A stretch of 64,000 nucleotides of DNA from Pantoea alhagi (GTDB lineage: Bacteria > Pseudomonadota > Gammaproteobacteria > Enterobacterales > Enterobacteriaceae). The stretch lies in the NCBI RefSeq assembly GCF_002101395.1, contig NZ_CP019706.1, forward strand, positions 3,968,001-4,032,000. Reading direction: 5' to 3'. Positions 1 through 8,139 of this stretch are shown here, piece by piece. The notes below the pieces were generated by a model. It did not search any database. It saw nothing but the letters and a program-made list of their open reading frames with translations, and had not been told where the DNA came from. The stretch's first letter is position 1. Every line of letters starts with the position of its first letter. A program made the position numbers and the translations under genes.

Positions 1-121
1 TTGCTCCTCTTTTCTGAATCTGGCCCAAAAGTAAAACTAAAGCAAAGGCCACATGCGCCGATACTTCGATAAGTATAATCATTCCCTTTTAATTTTTCGT
101 TCCGACGCCAGGCGAACAATC

Positions 122-1888
122 ATGCTTAGCCCATTACAACCATTAAATAGCAAAAGGCGTGCAGCACTGGAACTGCTGAAAAAAAATGACCGCTGCCGGG
201 ATGAAATTCTTAGTCAGTTCACGTTACTCACCAGCCAGCTGTTAGGCATTCCCGGCTGCTACGTTTCGATTCTTGATGAAGATCGCCAGTACATTAAAGC
301 GCCACAGAGGTTTCCATTAACGGAAACCTCGCTACAACATGCGTTCTGCCGACATACCATACAGTGCGAACGGCTATTGATTTGCCCTGACACCTGGCAA
401 GACCCGCGATTTGAGCAGCATCCGCTGACGCGTGGCGCGCCGTTTATCCGCTTTTACGCTGGCGCACCGCTGATCTCCGGTGAAGATGACATCATCGGCA
501 CGCTCTGCGTCACTGATACGCAGCCGCGCACGTTCAACGAAGAACAGCAGATAACGCTGGCAACATTAGCGCGCCTCACCGCCGCCTTTCTCGACGCCTG
601 GTATGCCAGTGGTTATATCGATACCGTTACCGGCCTGCCCAATCGTCAGCGTTTACTGCGCGATCTGGAATTAAGCGCCGACATGCTGCCCGATCAGCAG
701 TGGCGTCTGTTAATGATTGACTGTATCGATCCGCAGCACATTTTCGATGTGTCGCGCTCATTGGGGATTGCCGCGTCTGAGGGTCTGCTGCATGAGCTAA
801 CCCGGGTGCTGCATCAGCGGCTGAGCCTTCACGGCAAAGAGCCGATGCTCTATCTGATTAACCATGGCCGCTTTGCGCTGTTAACCCACAGCGAAGAGGG
901 AATGGACAGCAAACTCTGCAGCGAAAAGCTGGGCGGCATTAATGCCTGTCTCGGCGATACCATTACCATTGATTTACAGGTTCGCGTTGGAGAAGTGCAG
1001 TTTTCTCCCCGAACCCTGCCGCCGCTGGAGGCGATGCGCCGTGCGCTCAGCGCGTTACATGAGGCGATCGCTCAACAAAATCTCTTCCAGCTATTCGATA
1101 GCGAAAACGATCAAAGACGGAATCAGGAGTTTCAGCGGCTAAACGATCTGGCGCGGGCGGTGCGCGGACGCTACGGCCTTTACCTGGTTTATCAACCGAA
1201 AATTTGCCTGCACACCGGCAAAACGGTGGGTCTGGAGGCGCTGCTGCGCTGGAAGCATCCCGTTGAAGGCGAGATCCCGCCCGGCCGTTTTATTCCACTG
1301 GCGGCCGGCACCAGCCTGATGGCGGAGCTGACCGACTGGGTGCTGGATAGCGCCATCAGGCAGCTGCAGCGCTGGGCGCAAAAAGGCATTCATCTGCCGG
1401 TGTCGGTTAACGTGAGCGTCTCCGATATTTGCCGTCCTGATTTTGCCGATCGCCAGGAAGAGCGGCTGCTGCGCTGCGGTTTGACGCCAGAATATTTAGG
1501 TATTGAATGCCTGGAAACGGAAGAGATCCACGCCAGCCCCAACGCGCTGCACGGTTTCGATATGCTGAAGCTGCGCGGCTTTAAGATTTCGCTGGATGAC
1601 TTCGGCTCTGGCTACAGCAATATCAGTTACCTGCGGCGCATTCCGATTGATGTCATTAAGCTGGATCGCTCCTTGATTAGCCGTCTCCAGCATGATACCG
1701 CCAGCGGCATTATTGTCCGTAACGTGATAAGCATGCTGAAGGATCTGGATTATGTGGTACTGGCAGAGGGCGTCGAGGATAAAGAAACCTATGAACAGCT
1801 GCAGTTGCTGGGCTGTGATGAAGTGCAGGGTTTTTACTGCTCGGCACCCATGAAAGCCACTGCGCTGGAGAGATGGTTACAACAGTAA
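122..1888 (+). CDS. GAF / degenerate GGDEF / EAL c-di-GMP phosphodiesterase-like protein
   Basis: Probably hydrolyses or senses cyclic di-GMP. An N-terminal GAF domain (about residues 30-160) is followed by a GGDEF-like domain that keeps the entry motif TGLPNR, but the signature site reads NHGRF, so cyclase activity is unlikely. The C-terminal EAL domain (about 345-585) has the signature EALLRW near residue 370, DDFGSGYSN, KLDRSLI, AEGVED and QGFYCS, so the catalytic acidic residues appear intact. No membrane segment is evident, so it is probably cytosolic and controlled by GAF ligand binding. I chose the ATG at 122. An in-frame ATG at 53 would add 23 residues without known domain content, and neither start has a strong ribosome site. 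It stands alone. Confidence 0.85.
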   Translation: MLSPLQPLNSKRRAALELLKKNDRCRDEILSQFTLLTSQLLGIPGCYVSILDEDRQYIKAPQRFPLTETSLQHAFCRHTIQCERLLICPDTWQDPRFEQHPLTRGAPFIRFYAGAPLISGEDDIIGTLCVTDTQPRTFNEEQQITLATLARLTAAFLDAWYASGYIDTVTGLPNRQRLLRDLELSADMLPDQQWRLLMIDCIDPQHIFDVSRSLGIAASEGLLHELTRVLHQRLSLHGKEPMLYLINHGRFALLTHSEEGMDSKLCSEKLGGINACLGDTITIDLQVRVGEVQFSPRTLPPLEAMRRALSALHEAIAQQNLFQLFDSENDQRRNQEFQRLNDLARAVRGRYGLYLVYQPKICLHTGKTVGLEALLRWKHPVEGEIPPGRFIPLAAGTSLMAELTDWVLDSAIRQLQRWAQKGIHLPVSVNVSVSDICRPDFADRQEERLLRCGLTPEYLGIECLETEEIHASPNALHGFDMLKLRGFKISLDDFGSGYSNISYLRRIPIDVIKLDRSLISRLQHDTASGIIVRNVISMLKDLDYVVLAEGVEDKETYEQLQLLGCDEVQGFYCSAPMKATALERWLQQ

Positions 1889-2009
1889 ACCATTATTTCG
1901 CCTCATCTTTGCCGGGCGATTTCTGCCGTTTATTTCTCCTTATCTGCGCTTCTGTGCTATAGCTTTTACAACGCTATGTTCAGAGTAGCCAAGGAAAAAG
2001 GAGAGTAAA

Positions 2010-2186
2010 TTGAAAATATTTTACTTTATTGCGCTGATCGCCTCTGCGTTCTATTTGTTTGTCAATTTGCCGAAAGAGAAAAGTAAACGTGAACCGGTGG
2101 CCTACTGGGGCTGCTGGGCGTATCTGGTTGCTTCCGCCATCTACTGGAGCATTTTCAGCCTGCGCCACCATTTTCATCTGTTCTGA
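2010..2186 (+). CDS. Small hydrophobic membrane protein (58 aa), unknown
   Basis: A 58-residue ORF starting with TTG at 2010, preceded by a strong AAGGAG ribosome site 7 bases upstream. It has two hydrophobic stretches (residues 3-18 and 34-50) separated by a short charged loop, PKEKSKREP, so it probably spans the inner membrane twice. The tail is His/Phe-rich. I do not recognise the family. The start codon is rare, but the ribosome site, the hydrophobic pattern and the clean spacing from both neighbours support a real gene. Confidence 0.55.
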   Translation: MKIFYFIALIASAFYLFVNLPKEKSKREPVAYWGCWAYLVASAIYWSIFSLRHHFHLF

Positions 2187-2295
2187 TATCTGCCCCTGCG
2201 CTGGCTTTCGGCGCGGGGCATGTTATTTGGGATACGCGACGCCGTTCCTTCCCTTCCAGACTGCATCACAACCGCTGTTAACAACCGGAGGTTTT

Positions 2296-2835
2296 GTGAG
2301 TAAGAAAGTTCAAGCTAAGGGCACCCATGTCGCCCACGAAACCCAGCTGCGCCGCTGGATCACCATCGGTAAACCCGCCGATCAGCTCTATGCGTTATGG
2401 CGCGATCCCGCCACGCTGCCGCAAATTATGGCGCACTTTGCTCAGATAACGGTGATCGATGATACCGACGCCGACTGGCAAGTTAAGGGGCCGCTGAAAA
2501 AAAGCTTTCGCTGGCGTAGCCGGATTGTCGAACAACAGCCGGGCGTGGTTATCGCCTGGGAATCGCTGGACGGTGCTGACGTGCCAAACGAAGGCATGCT
2601 GCAGTTTCGCCCTGCACCCGGCGAATGGGGCACCGAGCTGACGCTGACGCTGCGCTTTAACCCACCGGGCGGCGCGCTGGGTAAAAAAGTGACTACGCTG
2701 CTCGATCTGTTTCCCAAAGAGCAGCTCAGCAAGGCGCTGCACCGCTTTAAGAGCCTGGCCGAAACCGGAGAGATCCCCAGCCTTGACGGGCAGCCAGCGG
2801 GTCGTCATACAGAACGAAAAGATAAGGAGGCGTAA
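2296..2835 (+). CDS. SRPBCC-family protein (polyketide cyclase/START-like)
   Basis: A 179-residue protein with an SRPBCC-type hydrophobic-ligand fold, as in polyketide cyclases and coenzyme Q-binding proteins. The core runs from RRWITIGKPADQLYALWRDP to LDLFPKEQLSKALHRFKSLAE, and the tail is charged. A GTG at 2296, preceded by CCGGAGG, is the likely start. An upstream in-frame ATG at 2059 overlaps the small membrane gene and has no ribosome site. The stop codon overlaps the start of the next gene by one base (TAATG), so the two are probably co-translated. The ligand is unknown. Pairing with an alcohol dehydrogenase suggests a shared small-molecule role. Confidence 0.8.
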   Translation: MSKKVQAKGTHVAHETQLRRWITIGKPADQLYALWRDPATLPQIMAHFAQITVIDDTDADWQVKGPLKKSFRWRSRIVEQQPGVVIAWESLDGADVPNEGMLQFRPAPGEWGTELTLTLRFNPPGGALGKKVTTLLDLFPKEQLSKALHRFKSLAETGEIPSLDGQPAGRHTERKDKEA

Positions 2836-4001
2836 TGCGAGCTTTATGCTGGAACGGCGTCAATGACTTACGGGTAGAAAGCGTGGCAGATCCCGCTTTG
2901 CTGAATCCGCATGATGCAATTATCAAAGTACGCTTAACCACCACCTGCGGTTCCGACTTGCACGTTATTGATGGCCTGATCCCGACCATGCACGAAGGCG
3001 ATATTCTTGGTCATGAATTTATGGGTGAAGTGGTAGAGGTCGGCAGCGCGGTTAAAAATATCAGGCGCGGCGATCGGGTGGTGGTGCCCTCTTTTATCTC
3101 CTGCGGCTCCTGTTGGTATTGTCAGCATGAACTGCCTTCCTGCTGCGATAATACTAATCCGCACTGGGAACAAGGCGAACCGATACTGGGACACGCAACC
3201 GCCGGGATTTACGCCTACAGCCACGCCTTCGGCGGCTATGCCGGTTCTCATGCTGAATATGTGCGCGTTCCTTTCGCCGATAATGACTGCTTTGTGGTAC
3301 CGGAGACGGTCAGCGACGAACAGGCGCTGTTTTTATCGGACGCCGCCCCTACCGGCTATATGGGCGCAGATTTCTGTAATATTCATCCCGGCGATACCGT
3401 GGCGGTTTGGGGCTGCGGCGGCGTGGGGCTGATGGCGATGCAGAGCGCCTGGCTTATGGGCGCGCATCAGGTGATCGCAATTGACCGTTTCCCGGAACGA
3501 CTGGCGATGGCGCGCGATTATGCCGGTGCCATTACGCTGGATTACAGCAAGGCGGATATCCATGAGGCGCTGCTGGAGCTGACCGGCGGACGCGGCCCGG
3601 ATAGCTGTATTGATGCTGTAGGAATGGAGGCGCGCGGTGAAGGCCTGACGCAGGTTTACGATCGCACTAAACAGCTGCTGCACTTGCAAACGGACGTAGG
3701 CGCTGCGCTGCGCCAGGCGCTCTACTCCTGCCGCAAAGGCGGTAATATTTCGATTCTGGGCGTTTACGGCGTGATGGATAAGTTTCCGCTGGGACTGATG
3801 ATTAATAAAAGCCTGACGATCCGCACTGCACAGCAGCACGGCCAGCGTTATATGCATCGGCTGCTTGATCATGTGGCGAAAGGTGAACTGAACCCCGCAT
3901 TTATGGCGACCCACCGCTTCTCGCTGGAAGAGGCACCTCGCGGCTATGAGATGTTTAAACACAAGGAAGATGGCTGCCTGCGGGCGGTATTTGCGCCCTG
4001 A
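2835..4001 (+). CDS. Zinc-dependent alcohol dehydrogenase (MDR, formaldehyde-dehydrogenase-like)
   Basis: A 388-residue medium-chain dehydrogenase/reductase that should oxidise an alcohol or aldehyde adduct with NAD(P). Visible features are the catalytic zinc site CGSDLH (about residue 38) and GHEFMGEV (about 61), the structural zinc cluster CGSCWYCQHELPSCC, and the Rossmann motif VWGCGGVGLMAMQ (about 192-204) followed by the acidic VIAIDRF expected for NAD binding. Length and layout resemble the glutathione-independent formaldehyde dehydrogenase branch (COG1063). The ATG overlaps the stop codon of the SRPBCC gene and is served by AAGGAGG inside that gene. A terminator follows at 4030. The substrate cannot be told from sequence. 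Confidence 0.88.
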   Translation: MRALCWNGVNDLRVESVADPALLNPHDAIIKVRLTTTCGSDLHVIDGLIPTMHEGDILGHEFMGEVVEVGSAVKNIRRGDRVVVPSFISCGSCWYCQHELPSCCDNTNPHWEQGEPILGHATAGIYAYSHAFGGYAGSHAEYVRVPFADNDCFVVPETVSDEQALFLSDAAPTGYMGADFCNIHPGDTVAVWGCGGVGLMAMQSAWLMGAHQVIAIDRFPERLAMARDYAGAITLDYSKADIHEALLELTGGRGPDSCIDAVGMEARGEGLTQVYDRTKQLLHLQTDVGAALRQALYSCRKGGNISILGVYGVMDKFPLGLMINKSLTIRTAQQHGQRYMHRLLDHVAKGELNPAFMATHRFSLEEAPRGYEMFKHKEDGCLRAVFAP

Positions 4002-4029
4002 GGAACCTGATGGAACAGAACACAAATAA

Positions 4030-4057
4030 GGGGACCGGATGTCCCCTTTTCTTTTTC
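4030..4057 (+). terminator. Rho-independent terminator after the SRPBCC-ADH pair
   Basis: A 6-bp perfect stem (GGGGAC at 4030-4035, GTCCCC at 4041-4046) with a 5-base loop is followed by a T-rich run, 29 bases after the dehydrogenase stop codon. Confidence 0.8.
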
Positions 4058-4071
4058 CGCACCGCTGCGCG

Positions 4072-4320
4072 TTACAGGCTGTCGGTCAGCTTATCAACAA
4101 CAATTTTGCCGCTGCAATCACGTTGGGTAATGCGGTAGTTAACCGGCCAGGAGCGGCGGTTACAAAATTTATCAAACAGCGTGACCCGCCCTTTCAGACG
4201 GCCATCCGGCCCTTTTATCGACCACGTGGTGATATCTTCCTGTCCACGGTTTTTCAAATGAATCTCTTCCACGCGTTCCAGCGTGTCACTTTCCTGAATC
4301 TTTAAGTGATTTCTTAACAT
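4072..4320 (-). CDS. Hypothetical protein (82 aa)
   Basis: An 82-residue protein of unrecognised family, rich in charged residues, with no membrane segment or signal peptide. The start at 4320 is supported by GGAGG nine bases upstream. A longer reading from 4344 would include the ribosome site itself. It contains two cysteines and a central stretch TWSIKGPDGRLKGRVTLFDKFCNRR that looks like a small beta-rich fold. It sits alone, converging on the preceding plus-strand operon. Function unknown. Confidence 0.6.
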   Translation of the reverse strand: MLRNHLKIQESDTLERVEEIHLKNRGQEDITTWSIKGPDGRLKGRVTLFDKFCNRRSWPVNYRITQRDCSGKIVVDKLTDSL

Positions 4321-4492
4321 TAATGCTAACCTCCAATGACACACTCACTATACGCCTTTTATTTATGCTAACAATCGAATATATTCATCGAAATAACCGT
4401 TTTGTTAACATGGCTATAGCGCTAAAAATTCGTGCGCGACAGGCGTTGGCGTCTGTATACAGCGGAGCTACGGCCGTAAAGAGAGTCCCGGA

Positions 4493-4519
4493 AATAAAAA
4501 GCCCGCCTAAAGGCGGGCT
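4493..4519 (-). terminator. Rho-independent terminator of kbp
   Basis: Reading the minus strand, AGCCCGCC-TTTA-GGCGGGCT forms an 8-bp stem followed by TTTTTATTT, immediately after the kbp stop codon. Confidence 0.85.
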
Positions 4520-4525
4520 AGTATG

Positions 4526-4966
4526 TTATTGCGGAATACGCAGCGTTTGACCCGGATAGATCTTATCGGGGCTGCTCAGCATCGGCTTGTTGGCCTCAAA
4601 AATCTTATTGTATTCGTTGGGGTTGCCATACACCTCTTTCGAGACAGCGCTCAGAGTATCGCCTTTCTTCACGGTATAAAAACGGCTTTCCGTGGCGGGT
4701 TGTGATACTGCTACCTTGTCATCAACCCCGCTGATTCCGGCTACGTTACCGATCGCCACCAGAATTTTCTCTTTCGCTTCCTGGCTCAGACCTTCGCCGG
4801 TTACCGTTGCCTGACCATCTTTTACCGCGACCTGCACCTTATCGGCATCCGGCACCCCGGTTTTCTGTAGATGCTCTTTGAGCTTTGCATCCTGTTCCTG
4901 TGAGTTATGCGTTACCGTATCCCACAGTTTTTCTCCTGCGTCTTTCACAAAGCTTAACAGTCCCAT
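4526..4966 (-). CDS. kbp: Kbp (YgaU), BON-LysM potassium-binding protein
   Basis: A 146-residue protein with a BON domain (about 20-88) and a C-terminal LysM domain (about 95-145: FYTVKKGDTLSAVSKEVYG ... IYPGQTLRIPQ). The layout, the MGLLSFVKDAGEKLW start and the length match E. coli Kbp/YgaU (149 aa), a cytoplasmic K+ sensor needed for normal growth in high potassium. No signal peptide is visible, in agreement with that protein. It is monocistronic, with a clear terminator directly downstream. Confidence 0.93.
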   Translation of the reverse strand: MGLLSFVKDAGEKLWDTVTHNSQEQDAKLKEHLQKTGVPDADKVQVAVKDGQATVTGEGLSQEAKEKILVAIGNVAGISGVDDKVAVSQPATESRFYTVKKGDTLSAVSKEVYGNPNEYNKIFEANKPMLSSPDKIYPGQTLRIPQ

Positions 4967-5061
4967 GCATCCTCCATTTTTACGCTAAAAAATTTATCTC
5001 CCTCTAAGCGTAGCAGATGGATGCTATTCAGACCGAACGGCAACTCAGGCCTGACCGCTTT

Positions 5062-7026
5062 CTAAACAATAAAATCAATATGCATATTAGGGCGCGCGGC
5101 AATATCAATAATCATATCTGGCTGCATATCTCCCGACAGGTTCAGTTTTAAATGCGTCAGATGGTTAGTGACATCCCACGTCATCTGCATTTCGCCCAGC
5201 CTGCCGGTGAACTTTGAGGCGAAGCGCAGCGGATATGCGTGGCTGTCCAGCGCTGACAGGTCGATTTTGTCACTGCCGCTGGTGAAGTCACCGATTAAAT
5301 CACGCAGTCCAGGCAGGGAATCTTTCGCGCTGGTGAAGATAAACCGATCGCTACCTGCGCCGCCGTAGAGCTTATCCACCCCGCCGCCGCCATATAACCG
5401 GTCTGCCCCTGCTCCGCCTTCCAGCCGGTCGATGCCGTTTTCACCATATAGCGTATCGTTGCCGCCGCCGCCGTACAGCAGATCGTTGTTTTCGCCGCCA
5501 TACAGACGATCGTGGCCATTTTCACCGTACAGCCGATCGTTGCCGTTGTTGCCGTACAGCAGGTCATCCCCCTCGCCGCCAAACAGACGATCGTGGCCGT
5601 TTTCGCCGTACAGACGGTCGTTGCCGTTATTGCCGTACAGCAGATCGTCACCCTCACCGCCGTACAGCCGGTCATGACCGTTTTCTCCGTACAGCGTATC
5701 GATGCCGCTCGCGCCATACAGCAGGTCATCACCCTCGCCGCCAAACAGACGATCGTTACCGTTTTCCCCATACAGCGTATCGTTACCGGGCGCGCCATAC
5801 AGCAGATCGTTGCCGTCATTACCGTACAAACGATCGAGTCCGCTATCGCCATACAGAGTATCGATATCAAGACCGCCATACAGCACATCGTTGCCGTTGC
5901 CGCCGTAGAGTCGATCGCTGCCGCTGTCGCCATACAACGTGTCGTTGCCATCGTTACCGTACAGCGTATCGTTGCCAGCGTTGCCGCGCAGGCCGTTAGC
6001 AACCGCGTTGCCAATCAGCGTATCGTGACCGGTGCCGGCAATGGCGTTTTCAATCACCACGCCGAGCGCGACAGAGACATTGCCAATCAGCCCGCCCACG
6101 TTAGAGAACGTCTCTGCATTAAGGTTAACCCGTTGATTCTGCCGGAAGCCGGAAAAGTTCAGCGTATCGTTGCCGCCTGCATCCCACACAGAAAAGATCA
6201 GCGCATCGCTGCTGCTGAGTGCGGTGTAATAGTCTCGTCCGGTATTCGAACCAAAGCCATACACGGTATTGCCCGTCAGCGTGGTCATGTTAGCGCCATA
6301 CAGACGCTGGATAGCAGCGATGTCATGCAACAGCGGCGAAGCCGCATAGTGGCCGTAAAAATTAGCGCCGGTATTGGTTTCACTCCAGTAGCTCATTAAG
6401 GTGTACTGGCGCGAATCCTCTATATAAGGAGCGCTGGCGCTATAAGAGATCTCTCCGGTGCCGCTGTTATAGTCACCAGGATGACTCAGGCCAAGAGCAT
6501 GACCTAATTCATGGGTCAGCGTCAGGCGTCCATATTCATAATGTTCCGGTGAGCGGTTATTGTCCATATTGTAATTGAACCACATCGTACCCGCCGCCCG
6601 GCTGCCGCCTGGCAGATAAGCATACGCCTGATCGTCCGCCTGCTGACCATTGGCATACTGCGTATAGTTGGCAAAGGTTAACCGGGCGCCGCTGCTCACC
6701 TGCGTAAATTTTATGTTCGCCACATCGGCCCAGGACTGCAGCGATTTCAGCGCCGCCGCTTGCTGTTCGCTGTTAAAGGTAACAATGCCTTTATCACCGT
6801 ATGGCGTGCTCGTCAGGTTATCGGGAAAAGCGAAACTGATTTCCAACGGCTTGTTATAGACCTGATAACCATTCCAGCTCAGCCCGCTGCGAGTGAGCTG
6901 AACCGCAGCCTGGCTGGAGCTGTAATGGACAGTGGGCGCACTGGAATAGTAACTGCTGCTGGTTGCGCTGGTCGCGGCCTGCAGATCGGGTTCAAACCAG
7001 GAAGTACGCATGCTCTTTGTGGACAA
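5062..7026 (-). CDS. Serralysin-family secreted RTX metalloprotease
   Basis: A 654-residue zinc protease of the serralysin (M10B) family. The zinc site HELGHALGLSH spans residues 172-182 (H172, E173, H176, G179, H182), with the Met-turn LMSYW at M211. Residues 330-563 form an unusually long block of glycine-rich nonapeptide Ca2+-binding RTX repeats. A C-terminal domain ends in DFIV, the usual form of an uncleaved type I secretion signal. There is no N-terminal signal peptide. Common serralysins are about 470-500 residues; the extra length lies in the repeats. No ABC exporter, membrane-fusion protein, outer-membrane channel or small inhibitor gene lies beside it, so secretion must rely on a system elsewhere. 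Likely an extracellular virulence or nutrient-acquisition enzyme. Confidence 0.92.
   Translation of the reverse strand: MSTKSMRTSWFEPDLQAATSATSSSYYSSAPTVHYSSSQAAVQLTRSGLSWNGYQVYNKPLEISFAFPDNLTSTPYGDKGIVTFNSEQQAAALKSLQSWADVANIKFTQVSSGARLTFANYTQYANGQQADDQAYAYLPGGSRAAGTMWFNYNMDNNRSPEHYEYGRLTLTHELGHALGLSHPGDYNSGTGEISYSASAPYIEDSRQYTLMSYWSETNTGANFYGHYAASPLLHDIAAIQRLYGANMTTLTGNTVYGFGSNTGRDYYTALSSSDALIFSVWDAGGNDTLNFSGFRQNQRVNLNAETFSNVGGLIGNVSVALGVVIENAIAGTGHDTLIGNAVANGLRGNAGNDTLYGNDGNDTLYGDSGSDRLYGGNGNDVLYGGLDIDTLYGDSGLDRLYGNDGNDLLYGAPGNDTLYGENGNDRLFGGEGDDLLYGASGIDTLYGENGHDRLYGGEGDDLLYGNNGNDRLYGENGHDRLFGGEGDDLLYGNNGNDRLYGENGHDRLYGGENNDLLYGGGGNDTLYGENGIDRLEGGAGADRLYGGGGVDKLYGGAGSDRFIFTSAKDSLPGLRDLIGDFTSGSDKIDLSALDSHAYPLRFASKFTGRLGEMQMTWDVTNHLTHLKLNLSGDMQPDMIIDIAARPNMHIDFIV
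5338..5985 (-). repeat. 24 consecutive 27-bp RTX repeats, including a 5x81-bp higher-order array
   Basis: Residues 348-563 split into 24 uninterrupted nonapeptides of the form G-G-x-G-x-D-x-L-Y, 27 bp each. Two weaker ones precede them. Within the block, residues 420-554 (nt 5365-5769) repeat at the level of three nonapeptides: GENGxDRLY/F, GGEGDDLLY, GNNGNDRLY, giving five 27-residue (81-bp) units. The middle units are nearly identical, pointing to recent tandem duplication. Confidence 0.9.
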
Positions 7027-7407
7027 GGGCTTTTCTCCGGAAAAATAGGTTCCGAGAAGCCAGCATTACCCGCTCATCCTGACAGGGAATAACGAATCAT
7101 TTCGAATTTACTGCAGGTTCTGGATTAAAACGACCTTAACGTCGTCTTTAGCTATATCGGCAAAACAGGCGCAACATTAGAGACTTTTTTGCCTGTGCGG
7201 CGCTCATTGTGGACGCATTATTATAACCGGATTTCATTGTGCCCCTCAGGGAAATAGCACAGGCGAGATAAGAGTTATTTTTATCGCCAGGATTATTAAA
7301 GCGGCATCAAATATTTTCGCTGCGCTGAATACCAAAACAGGCCGGACAGCGTTATACGGCCCGGCCTGCGGTTAGCGAATGTTGCTGCATAAACGGAAGG
7401 TTAATCG
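7027..7407. other. 381-bp intergenic stretch upstream of the protease gene
   Basis: This holds the protease ribosome site (GGAGAA just before 7026) and an AT-rich stretch (about 7090-7330) where its promoter should lie. A hairpin terminator near its right end belongs to the next minus-strand gene. I see no coding region in it. Confidence 0.6.
7333..7368 (-). terminator. Terminator-like hairpin after the 66-aa gene
   Basis: On the minus strand, CAGGCCGG (7361-7368) pairs with CCGGCCTG (7338-7345) and is followed by TTTT. It lies 40 bases beyond the stop codon of the 66-aa gene. Confidence 0.6.
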
Positions 7408-7608
7408 TCAGGCAGAAACCTTGCTGATCTCAATAATTTCATCAAGACGCGTTTTCATCTCTTCAAGATTCTGTCGCAGGTTATTGTCCGCTTCTGTCGC
7501 GTTTTTTCCTTTACCAATAAGCGTAAAGCGGTAGCCCGGCTGTTCGCAGCTGGCACGATACTCATAATCGCCGTTAGCCATCTGATGTTTTTCAATATTC
7601 ACGTCCAT
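7408..7608 (-). CDS. Hypothetical protein (66 aa)
   Basis: A 66-residue protein of unrecognised family starting MDVNIEKHQMANGDYEYR. GGAGG six bases upstream sets the start at 7608. The longer in-frame reading to 7740 lacks a ribosome site. The N-terminal half looks beta-stranded. The C-terminal half (KNATEADNNLRQNLEEMKTRLDEIIEISK) is predicted helical and could be a short coiled coil. No signal peptide. It diverges from the small lipoprotein gene at 7781. Confidence 0.6.
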   Translation of the reverse strand: MDVNIEKHQMANGDYEYRASCEQPGYRFTLIGKGKNATEADNNLRQNLEEMKTRLDEIIEISKVSA

Positions 7609-7780
7609 TCTTGCCTCCTGTCTCTTTTTTTTAAATATAGCAAAGCCTGGCAGCAAAGGCCTTTTCGCCTGTGTCGCAGGAAAAACGCAGCAAAGTGTCA
7701 GGAAAGTGAAAATCAGCGGCTCGCCTGGTTTAAGGCTCATTTTTTTATCTTAGAATCGCGCGCACTTGCTGGAGGTAATC

Positions 7781-7924
7781 ATGAAAAAAATGTTTATGTT
7801 ATTAACGGCGGTCGTGCTGACCGCATCATTAAGCGGCTGTGTCTGGTGGGGGCCCGGCTGGGGTGGCCCGGGCGGCGGTCATGGCGGTGGCGGCGGATTC
7901 CATCAAGGCGGTCCTGGCCGTTAA
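7781..7924 (+). CDS. Small glycine-rich lipoprotein (47 aa)
   Basis: A 47-residue ORF with GGAGG at an ideal distance before the ATG. It has a lipoprotein signal (MKKMFMLLTAVVLTA) and a lipobox LSGC with the acylated Cys at residue 20, followed by a 27-residue Gly/Trp/His-rich tail (VWWGPGWGGPGGG then GHGGGGGFHQGG). It is probably anchored in the outer membrane. A terminator follows at 7986. The function is unknown. The Gly/His composition could bind metal, but nothing else supports that. Confidence 0.7.
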   Translation: MKKMFMLLTAVVLTASLSGCVWWGPGWGGPGGGHGGGGGFHQGGPGR

Positions 7925-7985
7925 TTCGCCCTTCCCTGACTTACCGAAGGGCCGACAAGAGACATTGAGCTTTCGACCCTGTGCA

Positions 7986-8011
7986 AGACCCGCCGCTGGT
8001 GGGTCTTTTTT
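7986..8011 (+). terminator. Rho-independent terminator after the small lipoprotein gene
   Basis: A 9-bp stem (AGACCCGCC with GGTGGGTCT, one G-T pair) with a 3-base loop is followed by TTTTTT. Confidence 0.85.
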
Positions 8012-8139
8012 ATGCCGCATCGCCTGCCTCGCTGTTTTCTTCAAATTATTTGAAAAACAAAAACAATTATCTTTGCTTTCGGTTCTTGCCGTCAGCGGCC
8101 ACACTTAAATTCCTTTTTAGTGATTGCAGGATTGTCGTT

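Noticed and set aside
3333..4025. 230-aa minus-strand ORF
   Set aside because: Antisense shadow of the zinc alcohol dehydrogenase; composition is atypical and no start signal is evident.
5365..5985. Regular 27-bp repeats that superficially resemble a CRISPR array
   Set aside because: There are no spacers; the repeats are contiguous, encode RTX nonapeptides in frame and vary as protein repeats do.
5432..6399. Long plus-strand ORFs rich in Val/Ile/Gln or Ser/Pro
   Set aside because: They are antisense readings of the 27-bp RTX repeats; the repetitive codons of the protease create open frames on the other strand.
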